DNA of 64,000 bases, taken from the NCBI GenBank assembly GCA_022393335.1, contig JAJEKB010021601.1, forward strand, positions 825,463 through 889,462. The letters run 5' to 3'. Of the stretch, positions 24,301-33,328 are shown piece after piece. Position numbers and translations under genes: made by a program. The notes beneath the pieces are model-generated. The model did not search any database and was not told the DNA's origin. It worked only from the letters and a program-made list of their open reading frames with translations. Position 1 is the stretch's first letter, and each line of letters starts with the position of its first letter. The stretch comes from Macrotrachela quadricornifera (taxonomy: Eukaryota; Rotifera; Eurotatoria; Philodinida; Philodinidae).

Positions 24301-24684
24301 ATGGGTCATATTATAAGAGCACTCTCATCTTTTCAAAAAGAGCTTGAAATTAAAAAAAAACATTTTCCGCCAAATGATTTACTTATCGCTATTGCATATA
24401 ACAATGTTGGTTCAGCTTATCTCAAACTAGGCGATTGTGATCATGCAATAGATTGCTTTCAAAAATCCCAAGAAATACGGTTGGAAACTGTATCTCCTAC
24501 GGATAGAACACTAGGTATTACGTACAACAATATAGCGATGGCGTATGAAGCTCTTGGAAATTATCCAATTGCGATTGAATATGGCGAGAAAGCAGTACAT
24601 ATCATTTCTCAATCACTGGGTCCAAATCATTCTCTTACGAAAGAGCTTCATAGCAATCTTGCTCGAATTCTACGCCGAATTTAA
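21373..24684 (+). CDS. ADP-ribosyltransferase-TPR protein, 1103 aa (single exon)
   Basis: Three-part intact protein. Residues about 1-150 form an alpha/beta domain (FILIWYNDTVDL, IFMVVSSDRS, DCIFIFCADI) resembling the receiver-like N-terminal domain common in bdelloid TPR proteins (from memory, no name). Residues about 230-395 are a mono-ADP-ribosyltransferase domain of the R-S-E type: Arg292 in VYRGQG, S319-T320-S321 in FLSTSLD, and E371-G-E373 in NEEGEILF. The E-x-E spacing is the arginine-specific kind. From about 410 to the C-terminus run roughly 16 TPRs of 42 residues, of the kinesin-light-chain type with signature Y..IG.VY.....Y..AL.....AL.I. It should use NAD+ to modify a protein partner held by the TPR superhelix; likely cytoplasmic because no signal peptide is seen. 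It belongs with the WWE-ART gene at 29396 and the hydrolase-like gene at 57519. All catalytic residues are present. Confidence 0.9.
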   Translation: MENNTTIQHFRFTKQSTSDEICKFLSPQIQESAIENFILIWYNDTVDLNDESFTNSMVRLQRIFDEVYIFTDRDHAIDFLTETGNDSIFMVVSSDRSEEFIPLIETIDVLDCIFIFCADIDTTELWVKNSNKVKGVFSQIEHLCDSLIKNIRQYDQNFISTSILASMDHSSLNLNELDPSFMYSKLLKEVLLTLNEDEKHARQQFVEFCRNQNGSQYRMKEIEDFNRNYESNRAISYYTKESFIYSVLNRALRTQETKVLIKMGFFIRDLHRQIAHGHAQTWKNHDAITVYRGQGMTKHDFEKLTKNRGGLLSFNSFLSTSLDPAVAGMFADSAIQNRHLIGIIFEMKINDDTRSIHFTPVKDLGHFANEEGEILFSMHTIFRIDNMQRVKDRLWNVILNLTNEDDSQLSQLAEYTRKEIGGGNAWGQLGNLFVRMSEFERAEEMYKISLNITSENDYKAMATILHQLGSVNNLQGNYETALSFYQQALNIDKKYPCYDYPRMAATYCEIGTVYHSIRDYSNALIFAKKGLEIEEEYLPANDALLGTTFNNIAGIYRNMGDYSTALTFYEKALRIDEKSLPSNHPHRATNLSNIGQVHAAMKNYSTALSYHQKALEISKFLPVNHPDVAGIYLNIGTVYHSMRTHSDALFYYQKALEIDQKCFPANSPSLAVVYNNIGRVHEDMGDSLGALAYYQKVLEIRQKAFGVDHPLLAITYDNIGNVNEDLEDYSTALYFYQKSLAIKEKIVPCNHLDVSLMYSKIGAVYQIMKDHLAATSFFEKSLDFLQRSPSKNHELVVIYNFIGATYQKTEDNMNALEFCNKALEAHRTTSAPDDLLLGSIHSNIGLAHQAMENYQDALNSLQMALKIKQKFLFPHDSHLSHTFCNIAGVYRDLKDYPNALEFYKKSLKIDQLTLLPNHPFLANTYCDIGKVYLECGDNHNAAIYFEKSLEIKLKNLPSDHRELVDVYNGIGVAYQSMGHIIRALSSFQKELEIKKKHFPPNDLLIAIAYNNVGSAYLKLGDCDHAIDCFQKSQEIRLETVSPTDRTLGITYNNIAMAYEALGNYPIAIEYGEKAVHIISQSLGPNHSLTKELHSNLARILRRI

Positions 24685-25746
24685 ATTGATTTTTTTCTCG
24701 CGTAAAAGAAAGTCATATATTGTGACCATTATAGTTTTTCAACTCTATGAATGATTTGAATTAGTAGTCGAAGTTTTTTCTCTCCTTCAATTGGTTCATT
24801 TCATATGTCAATCGATATGTTTTCTTGCCTGATCTATAACAGAGAAATAAATATTACATCAATCAACTAGCTACCCTACTCTCAAATTATTACATAGATT
24901 CAAAACTGTCTTATGGTATTTTTTTGCTTTCTTTCGTGCTAAAAACATTTAATTTCCCTTTGCAAATACTAGTTGTAGCATGGAACTAGTCATTTGATTG
25001 AAATTTTCTTTATATCTTCTAAGTTTGGTACAATCTCGATAAGTTAATTCTATTGTAAGAAGAAGATAATAATATTGATAAACAACGAAAAGTGATCAAA
25101 TTTTAACAAAGAATGTCGTTGTTTATGAATCTCCGATGGGTTGTAGCACTAGTTTGGTAACAAGTGTATCTGAGTCGAACATTGTTTTCATCTAAAACAC
25201 GAAAGTCTGGTTTTTTTTGACAAAACTCTAGTTATAATATTAGTAAATTAAATATTTAAATTCATGGAAGTGGAATAATGATGAGTAAGTGATGATAAAT
25301 ATCAGAATTGATGCCCGTGTACTTTTCAGAACGAGAATACCTTAGAGCCTTCATAAATATCTTTTACTGTGATTTCATTCTATTTAATAATACGTCTGAA
25401 AAGAAGCGATGTATTTGTAAACTGACGAGTTTATCATTTACTTCTTTTTCTGTTCGGTATTTATCCAGCATACAATTTAGGTATGACATCAACAAATTAT
25501 TCTCTGATCATTCCACAATTACCTAATACATGTCTTCACTAGCACAATATTTCAATAATTATCAACTCAACAGTAGGCATTTAGGATGAGACCATTCAGT
25601 GAATTTTAGCGTGTTTTGCTGGTTCAAGAGGATTTATTAAATTCATAAATAAGGTCAATATTCATAACACATCTGTATTTTATTATAAATGAGATAAAAT
25701 AGTCATTCAACTCACACGTAAAATGTTTTTGCCTGTTGAATTATAT
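24685..25746. other. Intergenic, no supported gene
   Basis: About 1 kb between two convergent genes. No convincing coding or repeat structure. Confidence 0.5.
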
Positions 25747-26460
25747 TTATCGATTGAGTTCAGAGTAATTAAAATCTCTCAAATTTTTCAGTTCAGTCCA
25801 AATATTTTGAGCTTGCTGATAGATGTTTGGTGTTTGCCTTTTAACTTCGAAGCGCTGGATTTTAATGAAAGTTTGATAACGTGGATCATTATAGTCAATG
25901 TGAGGATATGACTGATTCATCATATGTTCACAATATTGCTGTAGCATCACATATTCACTCGAATAATTTTCTTGTAGCCATGCAAGAAATAACGGAAAAT
26001 TTAACATGTCACGAGTTTTCCAATGGAAATCGTAAGAGCAAAAAAATAAGGAATTCAACTGGATTGGATATTTTGTGCTTATTTCAAATAGTCGAGGATC
26101 TGTATCTTGTTGTTGTATATACCTTTGCAAATTTCTTTCACTAATGAATTTCCATTGTAGTTGTAATCCATTGTTGTCTAGCCATCCGAGAGTGGTGCGA
26201 TGAGCGAAAGTCGGAATTAAATAAAATATCTTTGTTGGTTTCCATTCAGGTTTGATTTTTTTATGTGAGTATTTACTAACGTCGTTGATATCCATTTCCA
26301 AGTGTTTTTCGTTGATTTCTGATGGAATCATATACCTTAGAAGTTCGTCATAACGAGAATTTAATCGCAAGAATGAGAAATAACGATCGACGATAGAAAG
26401 ATATTTCAATATGATTATCTGCAACTCATTGGGTAATCTTTCCAGATCAGTAGAAGCCAT
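25747..26460 (-). CDS. F-box protein, 237 aa
   Basis: Begins MASTDLERLPNELQIIILKY, an F-box (LP.E....I..YL, residues about 8-48) that would bind Skp1 in an SCF ubiquitin ligase. The rest (ISERNLQRYIQQQ, FHWKTRDMLNFPLFLAWLQE) has no LRR, WD40 or kelch repeats and matches no domain I recognise. Single exon, intact, starting at the first ATG directly upstream of the F-box. Bdelloids carry many such short F-box proteins of unknown substrate. Confidence 0.75.
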   Translation of the reverse strand: MASTDLERLPNELQIIILKYLSIVDRYFSFLRLNSRYDELLRYMIPSEINEKHLEMDINDVSKYSHKKIKPEWKPTKIFYLIPTFAHRTTLGWLDNNGLQLQWKFISERNLQRYIQQQDTDPRLFEISTKYPIQLNSLFFCSYDFHWKTRDMLNFPLFLAWLQENYSSEYVMLQQYCEHMMNQSYPHIDYNDPRYQTFIKIQRFEVKRQTPNIYQQAQNIWTELKNLRDFNYSELNR

Positions 26461-27120
26461 CTGAACTTGCTAATTAGTCAGCACTACACACAAAAATCTG
26501 AAACATAAATGGCAATACGAATTAGAAACTTGCGAAGGTCTTAATTCTCGCTTTACAGTCAAAACGTTGTTACATTTGAGATCAAAATATCATTTTGGTA
26601 TATATATATATCTGTCGGAGAATTGCGAAATTTGTGTAAGAATGATGATGTAAGTTGAGCAAGAAATTATGCAAGTTGCGTTAGAGAAGGTTTACTGCCA
26701 TGATAAGGACACTTACAAAAAAGAAAACAAAGAAGAAATAGATACGACTTTCATGAAGTATTTAAGAAAGTTTTATCATAATACATTGAGTAACCGAGAT
26801 CGTTTTTGGATTTACTTATAAGTATCGTTAAGGTAGTGTGAAGCAGCTGATCATTCTTATCCTGATAACTCCATATCATATAAATCGCAAGCATTCGATA
26901 ATGATAAGAGAAAGAATTTATCATTTACAAATCTAGTGACTGTGATCAGCTTGAAGGCATGATGAACAAATCTATTCTACAGCGTGTTGTTTTTTTTGCT
27001 TCTTATCTCGAAAGTTGACTCTGTAAGACAAAAAAATTCTTTTATCTAATAGTCATAAAAGAGTATCTCTTGTTTGAATGCGATACTTTTCATACCATAC
27101 AAGACAGAGTGACACAAAGA
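26461..27120. other. Intergenic, no supported gene
   Basis: Upstream region of the minus-strand F-box gene and of the plus-strand TauD relic. A short TA microsatellite lies near 26600. No gene recognised. Confidence 0.4.
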
Positions 27121-27972
27121 ATGACTACTAGTGAACAATTTAACATTGAAATATAAAGTCCGAGTATTGGTGCCATATTTCATGATTTTGATTTATCTCG
27201 TCTAATGATATCCAATCAAAGAAAGGCTTTGGAACAAGCACTGTACAGACGCCACGTGATCTTTTTCCATAATCAAAATTTAATAGAAGAAGAACAACGT
27301 GATTTCGCTCTTTAGTTTGGTTCTATACATGTCCATCCACTTTATGCACATAAAGAATCATATTCTGAAATAAGTGTTCTGGAATATGGGGAAATTGTTG
27401 GGCCGAATAAACGAACACTGGCATATCGATGACTTACGGATGTTTCATGATCACCAAATCCACCCATTATTGGTATGCTCTATGCAAAAATTATACCAAA
27501 ACAAGATGGTGGTGATACGTTATGGGTCAATATGGTTGATATCTATGAAAAAGAATTATCCGATGGAATGAAACAGATTCTTAGTCATCTAACAGCTCAA
27601 CATCCCATGTAAATTTTATTTAAACCACCACCAGATGCAAATCCTGCGAATATTGAGAAAAAATCTCAAAGCGAAAGAAGCCATCCAGTGATTCGTGAAC
27701 ATCCACTTACAAAAGAAAAATACTTCTATGTCAATGGTGATTTCACAACAAAAATCAACGAATTAGATCAGGAAGAAAGCGATCTATTATTGAAGTATTT
27801 ATTTTCATTAGTAAATAAACGACCTGAATTTATGTGTCGATGGAAATGGAGTGAAAATGATGTTTGTTTATGACATGAACGAACGACATAACATTATGCT
27901 GTCTTTGATTATTATAAACATCATCGCAAAATGTATCGATGTGCCACTACAGAAAAAGAAAATAAAAATTAA
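27121..27972 (+). pseudogene. TauD/TfdA-family dioxygenase pseudogene
   Basis: Relic of an Fe(II)/2-oxoglutarate dioxygenase of the taurine dioxygenase family. In order: MTTSEQFNIEI, SIGAIFHDFDLSRL, YRRHVIFFHNQNLIEEEQRD, VHPLYAHKESYSEISVLEYG, EHWHIDDL (the H-x-D iron motif), KIIPKQDGGDTLWVNMVDIY, LSHLTAQHP, HPVIREHPLTKEKYFYVNGD, EESDLLLKYLFSL, and HYAVFDYYKHHRKMYRCAT with the distal His. Frame breaks: TAA after FNIEI, TAG after RDFAL, two frameshifts around 27400-27440 flanking the H-x-D motif, TAA near 27610, TGA after DVCL and TAA before HYAVFDYY. Several stops sit where Gln or Trp is usual, so they look like single transitions. The family is bacterial/fungal and unusual in animals, so the ancestor was probably gained horizontally. 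Confidence 0.88.
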
Positions 27973-28300
27973 TTTTTCATCAATTCCAACTTGTGAATAT
28001 AGTTAGAAAATTTTACATGATTTGTAATAAATATAAATAATAGAGTTTGGATTGGAAAAAAAGAAACTTAACGTCGTTGATAATAATGTACCCAATCGAT
28101 TTCCATTCGAAGAGGAAAAATAGTGTCATCGATACCTCGAGCACCATCCCTGGAAAATAAATTATATAGCCGATCTCCTCTTTGCTTCCTTGACAATCTG
28201 CATCTACTTCAGGACTATCAAATCTAAATTTAGAAAACCAGGAGTTCATTAGAAAAAAAACCAGGACTTGACCAGAAGATTTTTATAAAAATTAAGAGTT

Positions 28301-28804
28301 CACCGACTTTTCCGCGCATGACACTTCCGCGCAAATGAAAATTTTCTCTTCTGTTTATGTTGGGTTAATGCTGGAAGAATCATCTGAGACGTTAGAGGGG
28401 TCACTTATGGTATTGGTGGTATCACCTGCGATGCTAGAAGGATCACCTGGCTTACTACAGGAATCATGTGGAATGCTAGAGGAATCGTCTATGATACTGG
28501 AGGAATCATTTGAGATGCTAGAGATGTCACCTGGGATACTAGAATCATCACCACAGATACTAGTCGCATCACCTGGGATACTAGATGGATCACTTGAGTT
28601 GCTGGATAAGTCATCTGGGATTCTACAAGCATCACCAATGGATGCGTTTAGTATCATAGTTGATCCATCTAGCGTCTCAGACAGTCCTCCAGCATTTCAT
28701 GTGATGCCTCTTGCATTTCAGGTGATCTCTCTAGCATTAGCTCAGCGTAAAAAGAAGAGAAAAATTCACTTGCGCGGAAGTATCATGCGCGGAAACGTCG
28801 TGCC
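28301..28804. mobile_element. MITE with duplicated TTCCGCGCA ends and an internal minisatellite
   Basis: The left end (from about 28301) reads TTTTCCGCGCATGACACTTC and then CGCGCAAATGAAAATTTTCT. The right end, in reverse complement from about 28804, reads GTTTCCGCGCATGATACTTC and then CGCGCAAGTGAATTTTTCTC. That is an inverted repeat of about 45 bp with TTCCGCGCA twice in each arm. The interior is dominated by the 21-bp array described separately. Non-autonomous; superfamily not assignable because no clear target duplication was seen. Confidence 0.75.
28368..28745. repeat. 21-bp minisatellite, about 13 direct units then inverted units
   Basis: About 13 imperfect 21-bp units (type ATGCTGGAAGAATCATCTGA) run from 28368 to about 28640. 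Two to three units of the same sequence follow in inverted orientation at about 28683-28745 (reverse complement ATGCTAGAGAGATCACCTGA). Because 21 is a multiple of 3, both strands stay open: plus 28335-28868 (seven-residue period, ILEESFE / MLEGSPG) and minus 28657-28355 (DSSSIPG type). I regard both as by-products of the array, not genes, though transcription is not excluded. Confidence 0.75.
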
Positions 28805-28809
28805 ACGCT

Positions 28810-29240
28810 TTTCCAAGTACTACAGATATATTATGAGTACATTCACGACCAATTTTTATAGATTTTGAAGCTCTTGTAAGCCACGAGTTAATACTTAATT
28901 CTTTATTAAAATAAATTGAACAATATCAAATCATTTCATTTATAGAGAGCGTTAATAGCATATACGCAAAAATTAATGAGTAGTAAAAAATTTTATTCAA
29001 TTATACTTTTTTATTTTTTTCCTGATAAAGATTTGTAATTTTTATTTTCGACGTTTCGAACGACTATATGTTCATTTTCATGACCTTTGCCGAGTACTGC
29101 AGATGTATAAAGAGTACATGCATGATCAGTTTTAGTAGTTTTTTAGGCGCTTGTACACTACGAGACAATATTTAATTTTTTTTAATAAAATAGATTGAAC
29201 AATATGAAATGATGTCATTTATAGAGAGCGTTAATCAAAA
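28810..29240. repeat. Diverged direct repeat pair, about 145 bp
   Basis: The segment at about 28815-28963 is repeated in the same orientation at about 29093-29235. Both contain a TGAACAATAT core followed by TCATTTATAGAGAGCGTTAA. The second copy lies inside the foldback element that follows, so the two structures are interleaved. Confidence 0.6.
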
Positions 29241-29394
29241 AAATTATACCCTCATCCTCACCTTCAAGCTCTTGAAAATGAACATGTAGTTGTTCGAAAC
29301 GTCGAAAATAAAAAATTACAAATATTTATCTGGAAAAAATAAGAAAATATGGTTAAATAAACTTTTTCACCACTCATTAATTTTTGCATATATT
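28955..29394. mobile_element. Foldback element abutting the WWE-ART stop codon
   Basis: The left arm, about 28955-29085 (CGCAAAAATTAATGAGTAGT ... TTTTCGACGTTTCGAACGAC), is inverted in the right arm, about 29270-29394 (reverse complement TGCAAAAATTAATGAGTGGT ... TTTTCGACGTTTCGAACAAC). The right end lies within a few bases of the TAA stop of the WWE-ART gene (29398-29396). The 3' UTR of that gene must therefore run into the element. Confidence 0.7.
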
Positions 29395-29395
29395 A

Positions 29396-30526
29396 TTAGT
29401 CACTTATTGCCCTGGATTTGAGATCGATCACCCATTTTTTCTTGATTAAATCAAAGGTACATGATTTAATAAAGAACGTCATGCAGCAATCGATTAATTG
29501 TTCTTCCTCGTTATATTCGGAGTATGGCGATACGTCAGCACTATCGATACAATGATCTTGTTCAATAACCAAAAGCACGTTACCAAACCGTTCCGCTTTT
29601 TCACGATTGCGCGTTGTTGAAGTGCATGAAGAAAAGCCATAAACATTGTGAATAGAACCTGTTTCTGCACATTTCTCTACAAATTTTTGAATTATGTCAT
29701 CGGACATGTTGGCTCCTCGATAGAGAAAGTTTGGCGAATCGTGATTGTAATGTTCAAATAGACCACGAAGGAGAATAACAAACGGACCAAAAGTTGATAG
29801 TTTTTCACGCCATACGATTTGTTGTGCTTCATTTGTATCTGCTTTCAAACGCATCCACTCATTAAATTTCTTGTAAAGAAACGATTCCATACAATAGAGA
29901 CGCGCACAACATTTTGCTATTTCTTCTGCAGATTTATTTTTCATCTTGAGAAGTTCTTCAGCCATCCATTCTGCCTGACATTTTTTACCCACCTTTTCTC
30001 CTTCTATAATTATTCCCTTGGCTGCCTTGTCTATCAGCTGCGGATCAACATAGTCGGAATAATTGTATATTTCAAACGAAACACCCAACTCTCGAGCGAT
30101 TTCACTACGTAAAATATCGCCTCTCCAAGTCCGCAATTTCCCAAAAGGAGCAGCCGTTGAAATAGGTTGAAAAATGAATCGTTCTTCTCTTATTCGTGAC
30201 TCATCACTTTCATTGACTACACGTTTGATGGGTCGCTGATTATTCACATTGCGATTGGATATTTGAATGAAATGTATGAAATCAATGTGATATTCATCTA
30301 GCATGACTTCAGATAGCCTCTTCTGAAACGATTCTTCAATAATAGCTGTCTCAACGTCCGTGTACGATTGCCATTCATCCGATTGAGACGAAGAGCAAGG
30401 ATCACTATTTGACTGCCAAAACCATTGGATTCGTTGTCGTGTGGGAAAAGAGGCATGCGTCATGCTTTTTCGTTGTTTCAGTGTAAGTCGTGCACGAATA
30501 AGTATCTGCTGTTTCTCCATCGACAC
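29396..30526 (-). CDS. WWE-domain mono-ADP-ribosyltransferase, 376 aa
   Basis: Intact single-exon gene. Residues about 32-103 form a WWE domain: IQWFWQSNS with W35/W37, DEWQSY with W52/Y55, YHIDFIHFIQISN and a final RPIKRV. WWE domains bind iso-ADP-ribose units of poly-ADP-ribose or E3 partners. Residues about 185-375 are an R-S-E type ART domain: Arg270 in FLYRGANMS, FSSCTSTTRN as the S-T-S strand, and E340-E341-E342-Q343, giving an E-x-E pair. No signal peptide, so a cytosolic or nuclear NAD+-dependent ADP-ribosyltransferase guided by its WWE domain is likely. The same catalytic fold occurs in the TPR-ART gene at 21373, but the accessory domains differ. The start is the first in-frame ATG (MSMEKQ); Met3 is possible. 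The stop codon touches a foldback element. Confidence 0.88.
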   Translation of the reverse strand: MSMEKQQILIRARLTLKQRKSMTHASFPTRQRIQWFWQSNSDPCSSSQSDEWQSYTDVETAIIEESFQKRLSEVMLDEYHIDFIHFIQISNRNVNNQRPIKRVVNESDESRIREERFIFQPISTAAPFGKLRTWRGDILRSEIARELGVSFEIYNYSDYVDPQLIDKAAKGIIIEGEKVGKKCQAEWMAEELLKMKNKSAEEIAKCCARLYCMESFLYKKFNEWMRLKADTNEAQQIVWREKLSTFGPFVILLRGLFEHYNHDSPNFLYRGANMSDDIIQKFVEKCAETGSIHNVYGFSSCTSTTRNREKAERFGNVLLVIEQDHCIDSADVSPYSEYNEEEQLIDCCMTFFIKSCTFDLIKKKWVIDLKSRAISD

Positions 30527-32470
30527 TCATCGCGTCGATATAACGTATCGTTCTTTTTTATCTAATCAGAATTTGTGTTAGAAGATGTCACTGTGCGACA
30601 GGAATTGTATATTATTGAGAGTCGATGCGTGTGTGATTATTGTTGAAAACGCTGAAATCACACATACCGTTAGAAACATTTTAGTAGGTTATACATGGTG
30701 CGTAAAAATATTTTTCCAGGAGGAGTAGTGTCACATATCCAGGATTTTGGGGATGCCACCTTGTCTCCCTGGATCAACAAGTAACGGCGCTAGGATCAAA
30801 ACACTCATAAACATGTTATTTCTATCATCCATAGCTGCTTCCGATTCTGAGCAATTTAACTCCAGTATTGTTATTTATTGTTAAAGTTTCAAAAAAAGTT
30901 CATCAAAATGATCAGTAAAAGAAGCTCTATAAAGTCTGAAAGGTAGAAAAACTTGTTGTTGTAACAATTCAATATTCGTGGAAATGTCCAATTATGCATC
31001 TAAAATTTGAAACTTTCCATGTTTCTGTAGCTCATTCTCATATTATGAATGGCTAGCTAGACTATTGAATCCCATTTTTCACAAGCTTTAATTTGGTATA
31101 AAATTCATTGGTCACGCTAATTGAAATCATAGCGTATTCTCGTGGAAAAATATATTGACGCATCTTGTAGTAGTACTATTTGAACGGTTTAATAACAAGT
31201 TTTTACTTCATATTAAAAGAGCAAGTGAAAAAGAAAATAAATTTTTTTTCATTTTTATAACTTGTATCATACAACTAATATTATTTTCAAGCATTGATGA
31301 TTTTCACAAAAAAAGACCATTTTTCAATGAGAGATATTCTTTTTTGGAGGATAATTTCACGCAACACTATTTCATAGGGACATTTTCTATAAATGACGTT
31401 AATTCGAAAGGATATTTCTTCAACGACACAGCATTGATAATATTTTTGAAAGGGTATATGACCACCTTTGCAGTCTTTCTATTAATCCAAAGACATTTTT
31501 TATATTTGCATTCAACTAAAAACGGCATGCAGTGTACGTATTTTCTTTTCACTCTTAATGTATCGATTTTCCCTTATACAATGTACTATTATTAAGATTT
31601 AATTTATCCACTTAAAGCATTTCTATTTACTGATTTGTGTATAGCAGAAATCGAATAAGCGTACGCTTATTTTTTTCTCTATACAGACAACTGCATCATT
31701 TGCTGACTGACTTTCTTCGTTTTATTGAATAATTCCTTTTTGCAGTTGTATAATAATATATAAATAATTAAAATTTAGTTGCTATGGTACGTCAAATGAG
31801 TCTTGCTATGATCCATTCGATAGTGCTATGTTTTTTATTCCGTCGGATTTGAATGATGGATGAACCACGTTTTTTCTCAGGTATTCCGAACATCTATATT
31901 AAATGCTGAAAACTTTTACTCGTTACCTAATTCAAATATTATTATCTATTTATCATTTTTTAATGTATGCAGCTTCTAAATAATCAGCTGTATCAAAATG
32001 ATATGTTTTGTTTACTATGGTTATGTGCTGATTGGTGGTATATTTTCATTAACATTTTTTGATAGTACAGTTGCGTGGGATTTTGTACCAAAAAAATGGC
32101 CAATTGTGCCACATTACCGACAATTCCGGTTTCTAGACCCTATAGTTACAATCTAGGGAAAAACAAATATCAAAGAAAAATAAAGACTATTTTATACGAA
32201 TTAATAACTCGAGAAATTTTCTAAATAAATCATATATTCTATAAATTATATAGTATCAAATTTCATGTTCAAAATTATTGAAAATGCTTGCCTGTTATAA
32301 ATTAATTTGTTTGAACAGTTTTTTCGAAAGGAATTGATGTTTTAACTCTTTCATCGCGATTCGGTTTTTCGAGGGAAATAACTTCAACATTAATTTCCAT
32401 GCATATCCGCGCTTGATAAATGTGTTTCATTGATATTTGCAGTCTGTGCAGCTATTTGTTTTTCTTTCTA
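30527..32470. other. Intergenic, no supported gene
   Basis: A 146-codon open stretch at 31155-31595 (plus) is Phe/Ile/Tyr-rich and has no ATG near its start; I do not consider it a gene. Nothing else recognised. Confidence 0.45.
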
Positions 32471-32474
32471 TTGT

Positions 32475-32750
32475 TTGTATTATCGCGTAGGAGGTGTTCT
32501 TTCGCGTCAAATTGATTTACTTCTTAATGTACCGTACGAGAATCTAAAACTGAGTCCGAGAGAACGCTCGACAAGTCAAATGAAACGCAAGCTTGAAGAA
32601 ATGGAACAGATCTGATCGCGATGTTCGAAGACGTTGTGTTGGCTGTTACGCGAAAAACAAGGAAAAACAACCAAGTGAAGCATGTTATGCAACAACAAAG
32701 AGAATAAAAACTTTCTCTTCTGATTATAACAGAATTTTTTCGTCTTGATT
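32475..32750 (+). pseudogene. piggyBac transposase C-terminal Cys-rich domain relic
   Basis: In the frame after about 32612 the sequence reads SDRDVRRRCVGCYAKNKEKQ and KRIKTFSSDY, the pattern of the piggyBac C-terminal zinc-binding domain, as also seen at 9020-8864. Just upstream in another frame, LSPRERSTSQMKRKLEEMEQ fits the segment before that domain. A frameshift at about 32612, loss of later Cys residues and absence of the catalytic part show a fragment only. Confidence 0.55.
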
Positions 32751-33328
32751 GTTTTTACGAAAAGCATTACGCTATGCAATAGATGATTTTAAAAATAGCA
32801 AAGGCAAAGCAAATCAAATCTTACGTGTAACCTCCTGCCTAAGAATAAACGAAAGAAAAGTATTTCTCTATTAAGTTTCTTGTTAAAATATAGTGGGGTC
32901 CACCGGTCGGTCTCATCGCGGTAAAAGATTTAAGAGATTCTTTTCTAAGAAAAGAATTGTAGAAGTAGATTAGTTTGTATTAAGAAAATTGTTTAAATAG
33001 ATTAGATTTCGTCAGAAAAAAGACAATTTTTAACAGTTTTTCGTCTCATTTAATTTGAATTGATAAGCCAAAGATAGTCAATTCATCATGTGTATGTCAA
33101 GATATTTTTGAACATTTCAATGTATTTTGACTTACTTTTATCTACTTCCATATATGCTAAACTAGTTTGATCCTTCAATAAATTTCAATTATAAAATTAC
33201 ATTATTTTTCCCCTAATTTTATATCTACTTGTAGAAATTGTTAATCCATATGGGACTTCAATGTAACTAAATATAAATCGATTCGCTTCAATAAGAAACT
33301 TTTATTTTAGTATAAATTGAATATAATA
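32751..33328. other. Intergenic, no supported gene
   Basis: About 580 bp downstream of the minus-strand fusion gene. No coding structure seen. Confidence 0.4.

Noticed and set aside
27121..27972. TAA/TAG at Gln positions in the TauD relic as a sign of a ciliate-type genetic code
   Set aside because: A TGA also replaces Trp and there are two frameshifts, while neighbouring genes use normal stops. Ordinary transition mutations explain it.
28368..28745. CRISPR-like array
   Set aside because: The 21-bp units are contiguous with no unique spacers and the setting is eukaryotic.
28335..28868. Open frames on both strands over the 21-bp array as Ser/Glu-rich or Ser/Pro/Asp repeat proteins
   Set aside because: The unit is a multiple of three, so any stop-free unit stays open on both strands. 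The array is enclosed by transposon-like inverted ends.
31155..31595. 146-codon open stretch on the plus strand
   Set aside because: No ATG at its start, very Phe/Ile/Tyr-rich, no recognisable motif and no splice context.
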